Assembly: GCA_015487535.1 (NCBI GenBank)
Contig: WFPN01000041.1
Span: forward strand, 1-10,593
DNA: 10,593 nt
Reading direction: 5' to 3'
Source: Aquificaceae bacterium
Lineage (GTDB): Bacteria; Aquificota; Aquificia; Aquificales; Aquificaceae
Positions 1 to 5,691 of this stretch are shown here, piece after piece. How positions within the stretch are numbered: the first letter of the stretch is position 1; the number at the start of each line of letters is the position of its first letter. The position numbers were made by a program, and so were the translations under genes. The notes below the pieces were generated by a model. It saw nothing but the letters and a program-made list of their open reading frames with translations, had not been told where the DNA came from and made no database searches.

Positions 1-712
1 ATCCAGATATTATGAGGGCGTTGTTCTGGAGAACGAAACCGGTAGCCGCGGCAGCGAGCCCGGAGTATGAGTTGAGGAGGGCTATGACCACGGGCATGTC
101 CGCCCCGCCTATCGCTATAGTGAGAAGAACGCCGAGAACAGAAGATACGCCCGCTATAACCCAGTACAGGCTCAGGTTCTGCGGATTTAAAACCAGATAC
201 GCACCCAAAGCGAGAGCGGCCAGGGCGAAGAGTGCCTTTACCACCTGCTCACCTGTGTACCTTACGGGCCTCTCGTTTATAAGTCCCTGCAGCTTTCCGA
301 AGGCCACCCCGCTCCCAAAGAAGGTAACCGAGCCTATTATCCCCGAGGCCACCGATGCGGTGGTAAATAGGTAGTCCGGGTTCTTTGTCTCGTAAAGGGC
401 CGCCCCTGCAACCAGCGCCGAGGCTCCTCCCCCCAGACCGTTAAAGATGGCAACCAGCTGGGGCATCGCCGTCATCTCCACCTTAAGGGCGAGAAGTGCC
501 CCGATCGCGGCCCCTATAACTAAGCCGGCCAGGATCACGGAAAAGTCCACTATCCTCTTATCGAGCAGGGTAACCACAACGGCTATCAGCATCCCAAGGG
601 CACCGAGCATATTTCCCCTTACGGCCGTCCTCGGATGCGAGAGCCCCTTGAGACCGAGTATGAAAAGGGAGGCTGCCAGCAGGTAGGCTAGGTTGACTAT
701 TATCTTTTCCAT
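1..712 (-). CDS. pntB: NAD(P) transhydrogenase subunit beta, N-terminal part (cut by window edge)
   Basis: This is the first 237 codons of PntB, the membrane plus NADP(H)-binding subunit of proton-translocating transhydrogenase, which couples hydride transfer between NAD(H) and NADP(H) to proton movement across the inner membrane. Only the membrane part is visible: a run of hydrophobic helices with Gly/Ala-rich loops, beginning MEKIIVNLAYLL and ending ATGFVLQNNALIISG, which matches the conserved central region of PntB. The C-terminal NADP-binding Rossmann domain lies beyond base 1. The ATG is 3 bp past the stop of pntAB and is preceded by an AGGAGGAAGG stretch, so the two genes are one transcription unit. 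The frame stays open to the edge. Identification rests on sequence character and on the two companion subunits upstream. Confidence 0.93.
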   Translation of the reverse strand, partial: MEKIIVNLAYLLAASLFILGLKGLSHPRTAVRGNMLGALGMLIAVVVTLLDKRIVDFSVILAGLVIGAAIGALLALKVEMTAMPQLVAIFNGLGGGASALVAGAALYETKNPDYLFTTASVASGIIGSVTFFGSGVAFGKLQGLINERPVRYTGEQVVKALFALAALALGAYLVLNPQNLSLYWVIAGVSSVLGVLLTIAIGGADMPVVIALLNSYSGLAAAATGFVLQNNALIISG

Positions 713-715
713 CTT

Positions 716-1000
716 TTAGTCCTTCCTCCTGAACATCTCGAGCATTCTGTGTGTTACCAGAAACCCTCCCACCACGTTTATGGTCGCGAATACGAGGGCA
801 ACAAAACCCAGGATCGTGGTCAGGAGTGAATGGCCTGACCCGGCGGAAATCAGGGCCCCCACTATAGTTATCCCCGATATAGCGTTCGAACCCGACATCA
901 GGGGTGTGTGGAGCGTGGGCGGAACCTTCGTTATCACCTCAAAGCCCACGAACATGGACAGGACGAATATGGTGAAGTACATAACGAAGTCTTCCATCAC
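716..1000 (-). CDS. pntAB: NAD(P) transhydrogenase subunit alpha, part 2 (membrane)
   Basis: A protein of about 94 residues with three hydrophobic helices: roughly residues 6-22, 39-58 and 60-82. It matches the small membrane half of the alpha subunit seen as a separate polypeptide in split transhydrogenases (the three-subunit Rhodospirillum type); in E. coli it is fused to PntA. The conserved features are the loop HTPLMSGSNAISGI around residues 31-44 and the C-terminal stretch NVVGGFLVTHRMLEMF. It helps form the proton channel with PntB. The start is ambiguous: GTG at 1000 or the next codon, ATG at 997, which overlaps the pntAA stop as TGATG. A GGAGG lies 6 nt before the GTG and 9 nt before the ATG. 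I give the longer form; the ATG at 997 is equally credible. Confidence 0.93.
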   Translation of the reverse strand: MMEDFVMYFTIFVLSMFVGFEVITKVPPTLHTPLMSGSNAISGITIVGALISAGSGHSLLTTILGFVALVFATINVVGGFLVTHRMLEMFRRKD

Positions 1001-2148
1001 TTGGTTCCTCCAACCAGTTCCTTTATCCTCTCGCTCACGAGCTCTCCTTCCCTTAAGAGGAGTGTGTCTCTGACTATCTCATCCTCTAGATCTATCTTTA
1101 AGTCTCCGTCCTTTATCAGCAGGCTGAGGAAGTTAAATATGTTCCTCGAGTACATCTGGCTCGCATCGTAGGGAACTTCCGAGGGAACGTTCACGGCCCC
1201 CACTATCCTCACCCCGTACCTTTCAACAGTTTCTCCCGGAGAGGTCAGCTCGCAGTTTCCTCCCCTCTCGGCGGCGAGATCTATTATCACCGAGCCAGGC
1301 CTCATTCCCTTTACCATATCCTCAGTTATCAGAACCGGCGCCCTCTTGCCCGGAACCATGGCGGTCGTTATTACAACGTCGCTTTCAGCGACCACCTCCT
1401 TCATCATCTCCCTCTGTCTTCTGTAAAACTCCTCGTCCATCGCCTTCGCGTAGCCTCCCTTGTCCTCCGCCTGCTCGCTTTCAAGACCCAGCTCGACGAA
1501 CTTGGCCCCGAGACTCATGACCTGTTCCTTAGCGGCAGGTCTTATATCGTAGGCCTGAACTACAGCCCCAAGTCTCTTTGCAGTGGCTATGGCCTGGAGA
1601 CCGGCTACCCCCGCTCCCACCACGAAGACCTTTGCAGGCAGAACCGTCCCGGCCGCCGTCATCAGCATCGGAAACATCTTCGGGAGCATGTTGGCCGCCA
1701 TGAGCGCGGCCTTATACCCTGCCACCGTTGCCATGGATGAGAGGGCGTCCATGCTCTGAGCCCTCGTTATCCTCGGTATGAGCTCCATAGCGAAGGCCGT
1801 CAGGTTGAGGGCCCTAACCTTGTCTAGGATCTCGTCCACGGAGAAGGGCTCGAGAAAACCTATCAGAACCTTGTTAGTATAGGCATCAGCTTCCTTGAGA
1901 AAGTTCTCCTTGTCGGCGAGGAGTCCCCTGACCTTGAGAATCACCTGCGACCTTTCGAAGACCTCCTCCCTGCCGGTTACCTTTGCCCCAGCCTGGGTGT
2001 ACTCGTCGTCAGAGAAACCCGCTCTCTCCCCGGCCTCCTTTTCAACGATAACCTCCACTCCTTTCTTGACGAGCTTCTGGACCTCTGAGGGAACCAGGGA
2101 AACTCTCTTTTCGTTGGGATACGTTTCCTTGAGGACTCCAACAAACAT
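997..2148 (-). CDS. pntAA: NAD(P) transhydrogenase subunit alpha, part 1 (soluble, NAD(H)-binding)
   Basis: A 383-residue soluble subunit of the alanine dehydrogenase/PntA family that binds NAD(H) and passes hydride to the NADP domain of PntB. Visible hallmarks are the N-terminal VGVLKETYPNEKRVSLVP block, the RAQSMDALSS loop (around residue 129), which corresponds to the catalytic RQD-loop region of PntA, and the Rossmann dinucleotide fold with GAGVAGLQAIATAKRLGA (around 178-195) followed by an acidic YDIR at the end of the second strand, as expected for NAD. Length is normal for the split form. The ATG at 2148 has no Shine-Dalgarno; a TAAAAT box lies only 8 nt upstream, so its mRNA may be leaderless. 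It is the first gene of pntAA-pntAB-pntB. Alanine dehydrogenase is excluded by the two adjacent membrane subunits. Confidence 0.95.
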   Translation of the reverse strand: MFVGVLKETYPNEKRVSLVPSEVQKLVKKGVEVIVEKEAGERAGFSDDEYTQAGAKVTGREEVFERSQVILKVRGLLADKENFLKEADAYTNKVLIGFLEPFSVDEILDKVRALNLTAFAMELIPRITRAQSMDALSSMATVAGYKAALMAANMLPKMFPMLMTAAGTVLPAKVFVVGAGVAGLQAIATAKRLGAVVQAYDIRPAAKEQVMSLGAKFVELGLESEQAEDKGGYAKAMDEEFYRRQREMMKEVVAESDVVITTAMVPGKRAPVLITEDMVKGMRPGSVIIDLAAERGGNCELTSPGETVERYGVRIVGAVNVPSEVPYDASQMYSRNIFNFLSLLIKDGDLKIDLEDEIVRDTLLLREGELVSERIKELVGGTK

Positions 2149-2164
2149 GGTTTATAATTTTAGC
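2149..2164. promoter_or_regulatory. Divergent mini-promoter between pntAA and the lipoprotein gene
   Basis: The 16 bp between two divergent ATGs read as overlapping -10 boxes. On the plus strand there is a perfect TATAAT at 2153-2158, 6 nt before the ATG at 2165, with a TTGAGG -35-like box at 2129-2134 (18 bp spacer) inside pntAA. On the minus strand TAAAAT (2162-2157) lies 8 nt before the pntAA ATG. Both predicted +1 positions fall at or beside the start codons. No ribosome binding site fits in the gap. Confidence 0.55.
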
Positions 2165-2611
2165 ATGAGAAAAGCGGTCTTAGCGTCCTTAGGAATCGCT
2201 CTCCTCTTTGGTATAAAGGCGTGTGGTGAGCCTTACGAAGGTGCAGAGGGTGTTGTGGAGGAGTTTATGGAGGAGGTGAGCGAAGGGGAAGGTATGGAGG
2301 CTATAAAGTTCCTCCACCCCACATACAGGGACAACCTTGCGAAGGATCTTAGGCTCCCGGTCCAGCTAACGGAGATGAAGCCTTCCCAGGCTCTCGCCTG
2401 TTTGCTCAGCACCATGGGATCGAACATAGACGAGGTTGAGGTTAAGGACGGAAAGCTCATCGGCGATAGAACGGCCCTCCTGAAGGTTAAGGTGGAGGAC
2501 AAGAGCGGTATAAAGAAGCTCTTTACCTTCGTCCTCGTCAGAGAGGACGGGGAGTGGATGATAGCGGACATCACCCCGTACGTGCCCACACCGGAAAAGT
2601 CTGAGGATTGA
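2165..2611 (+). CDS. Small lipoprotein, possibly NTF2-like (DUF4878-type)
   Basis: A 148-residue protein with a classic export signal: MRK, then a hydrophobic core (residues 4-17), then a lipobox-like IKAC with Cys20 as the probable lipidated residue. Lys at position -2 of the lipobox is atypical. The mature part has an acidic helix (VVEEFMEEVSEGEG), then a two-strand pattern ending VLVREDGEWMIADITPY. The helix-then-REDGEWKI layout is seen in NTF2-like lipoproteins such as DUF4878. I infer that fold from pattern only and assign no function. Start choice: the ATG at 2165 has TATAAT exactly 6 nt upstream and gives the signal peptide; the open frame continues upstream only through antisense pntAA. 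The gene ends TTGA-overlapped with the heptosyltransferase, so the two are probably co-translated. Confidence 0.82.
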   Translation: MRKAVLASLGIALLFGIKACGEPYEGAEGVVEEFMEEVSEGEGMEAIKFLHPTYRDNLAKDLRLPVQLTEMKPSQALACLLSTMGSNIDEVEVKDGKLIGDRTALLKVKVEDKSGIKKLFTFVLVREDGEWMIADITPYVPTPEKSED

Positions 2612-3558
2612 GGTTTTTAATCTGGCAGACAGCCTTTTTAGGGGACGTTATACTCTCGACCCCTTTGATCCTGACACTGAAAAGGAACTTCCCGACTTCG
2701 CGGATAACGTTCGTCGGCAGGCCATTCGTGAGGGAGCTTTTTAAAGGATGGGACATAGATCTTTTACCCTTCTCTAAGGGGTTGCTGGAGAGCTTCTCTA
2801 TAGTTGCAAAAATAAAGAACTACGATGTTGCCATAGTTCCCCACAGATCTCTGAGGACGGCCCTGATAATGCTCTTTTCCGGGATTTCCAGGAGGATAGG
2901 TTTCGACCGCTCCGAGCTTAGGCTTGCCTTCACAGATGTGGTAAAACACAGATGGGAGCTCCACGAGATAGACAGAAACCTGGAGCTTTTAAGACCTTTG
3001 GGTGTAAAGGATTTTGTGAGAAAAACCTACCTACCCCTTGGAGATGAGGAGAAGGAGGCAGTTCTTAGAAAGTTCGGCTTGAGGGATAAGGGGTACGTCG
3101 TGATAAACCCCTTCTCTAACTTTGCCCTCAAGGAGTGGTCGCTGGACAACTGGGAGAAGCTTATTAAAGGATTAAAGGATGAGGAGATCGTCGTAACCGG
3201 GCTTGGGAGCGATCTGGAGAAGGCCAGGAGTTTGGAGGAAAGGACGAGGTTTAGGAACCTGGTGGGCAGGACGAGTCTGAGGGAGCTGATGGGCGTAATT
3301 GCCGGAGCAAAGGTAGTGATCTCCAACGACTCATCCCCGGTTCACATAGCGAACGCCCTGGGTGTCCCGGCGGTTACCATATACACTGCTACCTCCTCGG
3401 ACTACGGTTTCTATCCTCTGAAGGGTGCTTACCTGAACAATCCGGCTCCGTGCTCTCCCTGTTCACCGAACCCAAAACGCTGTAGGACAGGGACTAGAGA
3501 GTGCCTAGGCCTTCCTTCTCCCGATCTTGTTCTTGAAGTTCTCGAGGAGTTCCTTTAG
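2608..3558 (+). CDS. waaF: ADP-heptose:LPS heptosyltransferase (family GT9, WaaF-like)
   Basis: A 316-residue GT-B glycosyltransferase that adds L-glycero-D-manno-heptose to the inner core of lipopolysaccharide at the cytoplasmic face. The N-terminus MRFLIWQTAFLGDVILSTP carries the family GD motif with Asp13, the residue thought to be catalytic in this family. The C-terminal half has VINPFSNFALKEW (sugar-nucleotide domain start), ISNDSSPVHIANALGVPA (normally NDSGPxHLA; here the Gly is Ser) and a Cys-rich tail PCSPCSPNPKRC typical of WaaF. The TTG start overlaps the lipoprotein stop (TTGA) and gives the correct family N-terminus; only a weak GGAAAAG precedes it, so translation is probably coupled. 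The last 54 bp overlap the convergent gene. Whether it is heptosyltransferase I, II or another GT9 member cannot be settled here, so the symbol is tentative. Confidence 0.88.
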   Translation: MRFLIWQTAFLGDVILSTPLILTLKRNFPTSRITFVGRPFVRELFKGWDIDLLPFSKGLLESFSIVAKIKNYDVAIVPHRSLRTALIMLFSGISRRIGFDRSELRLAFTDVVKHRWELHEIDRNLELLRPLGVKDFVRKTYLPLGDEEKEAVLRKFGLRDKGYVVINPFSNFALKEWSLDNWEKLIKGLKDEEIVVTGLGSDLEKARSLEERTRFRNLVGRTSLRELMGVIAGAKVVISNDSSPVHIANALGVPAVTIYTATSSDYGFYPLKGAYLNNPAPCSPCSPNPKRCRTGTRECLGLPSPDLVLEVLEEFL

Positions 3559-4176
3559 ATCGAGTACCTCCTTCCCCTCTTGGGGCCTTTCGTAGGCCCT
3601 GTAAACGCCTTCCTCCTCAACGATGTGGACGTTCTCTATCTTCTTCCAGTTTCCGGTGTCCTTGGTCTTGACATATATCTCCTTTACCTCCCCGGAGGGG
3701 AGGTTGTTCTTGGTTAGAAAGAAGTCTATCTCCTTTATCAGCTTCACGAGATGATCACAGGAGTCGAAGTAGTAGGTGTATCCTCCTATTTTCATGGTAC
3801 AGAGCTCGTCCTCTTTTATTATCTGAACGTTGCACACAGGGCACCTGCATCTCTCCGGAGGGGTGAAGTCCTTGGTCTTCTCCGGGTTCATGCTAACGTA
3901 CAGTATCACCCCACCTAGGACCGAGGCTGTGAGCAGAAGATCGCCGAGGGCGATGTACTCGAAGTAATCTCTGGCCAGCAAGCCCGATAGGCTCAGTATT
4001 AAACTCAGGACTACTACCCCTCCCACTATGTAAACGTACTTGAGCTTGTATCCCCTGAACATGAGAAAAATGGTCGTGATTATTCCGAGGAACTCCACAA
4101 CCCTGCTGAGTACTATGAGTATCGTTGTCTCCTTGAACATGAGAAAGAATATGCCCTCAACCCCTTGCCAAGTCAA
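3505..4176 (-). CDS. Unknown three-helix membrane protein with Cys-rich TRASH/NosL-like domain
   Basis: I do not recognise a named family. The 223-residue product has three membrane helices (about residues 17-40, 47-68, 74-96), with positive charge after helices 1 and 3, which predicts an outside N-terminus and a cytoplasmic C-terminal half. That half begins with CRCPVC (Cys110, 112, 115), then Cys126, and YYFDSCDHL with Cys140 and His142. The CPVC...GxxYYFDS layout resembles TRASH/YHS and NosL metal-binding domains, so a metal or zinc site is inferred. A charged C-terminal domain follows. The TTG start overlaps the lpxB stop as TTGA; an alternative is the ATG at 4140 (MFKETTIL, 211 residues), and neither has a strong ribosome binding site. 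It is the second gene after lpxB, and its 3' end overlaps the heptosyltransferase by 54 bp. Confidence 0.75.
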   Translation of the reverse strand: MTWQGVEGIFFLMFKETTILIVLSRVVEFLGIITTIFLMFRGYKLKYVYIVGGVVVLSLILSLSGLLARDYFEYIALGDLLLTASVLGGVILYVSMNPEKTKDFTPPERCRCPVCNVQIIKEDELCTMKIGGYTYYFDSCDHLVKLIKEIDFFLTKNNLPSGEVKEIYVKTKDTGNWKKIENVHIVEEEGVYRAYERPQEGKEVLDLKELLENFKNKIGRRKA

Positions 4177-5273
4177 GATATCAGCTCAGAGAACAGTTTC
4201 CTTAACTTATCCACCACCCCTTCCCCGCCAAGTTTCTCCCTCAGTCTCTTGAAGGCCTCCCTCTGCTCTTCTCTCTCCTCAGGACTAAGCAAAAGCTCAT
4301 GCACCTTCCTTGCTATCCTGTCCGGCTTCTCATTTATGAACTCCGGGACCACGCCTCTCCTTAGAACCAGATTGGGAAGGCTCACGAAGGGAACTTTTAC
4401 GAGAAACCTACCCAGTATATAAGTTATAGGGCTAACCTTGTAAAAGACGATGTGGGGATTAAGGGCGAGCGCGGCCTCCAGCGAAGAGGTTCCGGAGGCA
4501 ATTACGGATAGCTCGGAGTAGAACATGGAGCTGTAGGCGGGAAGAGGAAGCGACCTCTCTGTTATAACTCTGATCGGGAGGGAACCCAGCTGCTCTTTCA
4601 GATAGGCTTCGAACTCGGGGAAGGTCGGGAGGACGAACTCGAAACCTTCGAGCTTCTTTACAACTTCTTTCAGTAATGGGGCGTGCCTTTTTATCTCACC
4701 CCACCTGCTTCCCGGCATGAGGTTTACGATCTTACCCCTGAGATCCAGCCTTCTCCTGAACTCTTCTTCGCTCACCCCTGGCCTTACGAGATCTACGAGG
4801 GGATGGCCAACGTAATGGACCTTAACACCTTTGAACTTCCTGTATATATCCACCTCGAAGGGCAGTATTACAACTACGTGGTCGCACAACTCTGCTATCG
4901 TCTTAGCCCTTCCAGGCTTCCAGGCCCATACCTGTGGTGATATGAAGTAGATTACTCTCCTGACCCCTATCCTCCTCGCATCCTTTATCAGTCGCAGGTT
5001 GAACCCGGGCGCGTCGCAGGCTATGAGGACATCGCACCGCTTCAGCTCTCCCAGAGCCATCCTGTATATCTTCCTTATCTTCGGCAATCTCGGGATCACC
5101 TCGGCTATCCCGACAACCGAGAGATCGGAGATCCTGCCCACACTCTCTATACCGACGCTCTCTAGCCTTTCATCCGTTATACCTACGAGTTCCAGGTTTC
5201 CAGGACCCTCCTTGAATATCTCGTAGATGTAGTTGGCGGCCGATATATCTCCTATTGAGATGAAGATCCTCAT
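4173..5273 (-). CDS. lpxB: Lipid-A-disaccharide synthase (GT19)
   Basis: A 366-residue LpxB, which joins UDP-2,3-diacylglucosamine and lipid X to form the lipid A disaccharide on the inner membrane. Recognisable family blocks, in order, are CDAPGFNLRL, YFISPQVWAWKPGR, LPFEVDIY with YVGHPLVDLV, NLMPGSRWGEIKRH, ASGTSSLEAAL, and FVSLPNLVL...VVPEF. The N-terminal motif, usually GExSGD, is here GDISAAN (residues 8-14), a clear departure. The start MRIFISIGD at 5273 is chosen because it aligns with the LpxB N-terminus; a longer open frame to 5354 only runs antisense through the next gene. Length is close to normal for the family. No Shine-Dalgarno is present. It leads a two-gene unit with the Cys-rich membrane protein. 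Confidence 0.92.
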   Translation of the reverse strand: MRIFISIGDISAANYIYEIFKEGPGNLELVGITDERLESVGIESVGRISDLSVVGIAEVIPRLPKIRKIYRMALGELKRCDVLIACDAPGFNLRLIKDARRIGVRRVIYFISPQVWAWKPGRAKTIAELCDHVVVILPFEVDIYRKFKGVKVHYVGHPLVDLVRPGVSEEEFRRRLDLRGKIVNLMPGSRWGEIKRHAPLLKEVVKKLEGFEFVLPTFPEFEAYLKEQLGSLPIRVITERSLPLPAYSSMFYSELSVIASGTSSLEAALALNPHIVFYKVSPITYILGRFLVKVPFVSLPNLVLRRGVVPEFINEKPDRIARKVHELLLSPEEREEQREAFKRLREKLGGEGVVDKLRKLFSELIS

Positions 5274-5289
5274 GGTAATATTTAAAGCG
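5274..5289. promoter_or_regulatory. Divergent mini-promoter between lpxB and the ArsC-like gene
   Basis: This 16-bp A+T-rich gap separates two divergent ATGs. It contains TAATAT (5276-5281), 8 nt before the plus-strand ATG, and the self-complementary AATATT and TTTAAA, which can serve as degenerate -10 boxes on either strand. A TTGAGA -35-like box at 5255-5260 lies inside lpxB, but its spacing to TAATAT is only 15 bp. The boxes are less convincing than at 2149-2164; the case rests on the identical gap size and the lack of room for anything else. Confidence 0.4.
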
Positions 5290-5691
5290 ATGAAGATAGC
5301 CTTCGTCAGTAAGGGGAACGCCGTAAGGAGCATAATGGCGGAGGCTGTCGCCAAGAAACTCTTGGCAGACGTGGGCCTGAAGGCTGAGGTTTACTCGGCG
5401 GGAACCCAGCCCGAGAGGGAGGTCAATCCCCTGACCATAAAGGTCCTTGAGGAAAAGGGATACCCTACAGAGGGCCTCTATCCAAAGCCCATAGGTAAGA
5501 TCCCTTACAGGAAGGTGGATATACTCGTTGTCCTCTGTAACGAGGCTAGGGAGAAGTGTGAGTTCGTCCCATCACATAAGAGGAGGGAGAACTGGAGTAT
5601 AGACGAACCTCCCCAGAGGATAGAGGCCTTTATGAGAACGCTCAGCACAATAGAGGAGCATCTACGCGATCTCCTCAAGCTCCAGCCTTAG
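5290..5691 (+). CDS. Low-molecular-weight phosphatase / ArsC-family protein with catalytic Cys replaced by Ser
   Basis: A 133-residue protein of the low-molecular-weight tyrosine phosphatase/thioredoxin-type arsenate reductase fold. The P-loop, normally VCTGNxCRSxMAEA, reads VSKGNAVRSIMAEA: the loop Gly, Asn, Arg13 and Ser14 are kept, but the nucleophile position (residue 7) is Ser, codon agt at 5308-5310. The strand YSAGTQP (35-41) is intact. Cys83 and Cys90 in LCNEAREKC keep the C-x6-C spacing of the resolving pair of pI258-type ArsC. WSIDEPP (102-108) matches the loop that carries the acid Asp in this family. Without the nucleophilic Cys it should not form the usual thiophosphate or thioarsenate intermediate, so a binding or regulatory role is possible. 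The ATG at 5290 matches the family N-terminus. The last 30 bp overlap waaA. Confidence 0.85.
   Translation: MKIAFVSKGNAVRSIMAEAVAKKLLADVGLKAEVYSAGTQPEREVNPLTIKVLEEKGYPTEGLYPKPIGKIPYRKVDILVVLCNEAREKCEFVPSHKRRENWSIDEPPQRIEAFMRTLSTIEEHLRDLLKLQP

Noticed and set aside
12..686. Two plus-strand open frames near the left edge
   Set aside because: They are shadows of pntB, whose minus frame is continuous and matches the family.
3503..3510. The palindrome GCCTAGGC in the convergent overlap
   Set aside because: Eight bases without a loop or T-tract are explained by the overlapping codons; no evidence of a regulatory site.
5233..5289. An N-terminal extension of the ArsC-like protein
   Set aside because: It would run antisense into lpxB; the family start MKIAFV falls at 5290.
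5274..5354. An N-terminal extension of lpxB upstream of 5273
   Set aside because: It would run antisense through the ArsC-like gene and does not match the LpxB N-terminus; MRIFISIGD is the family start.
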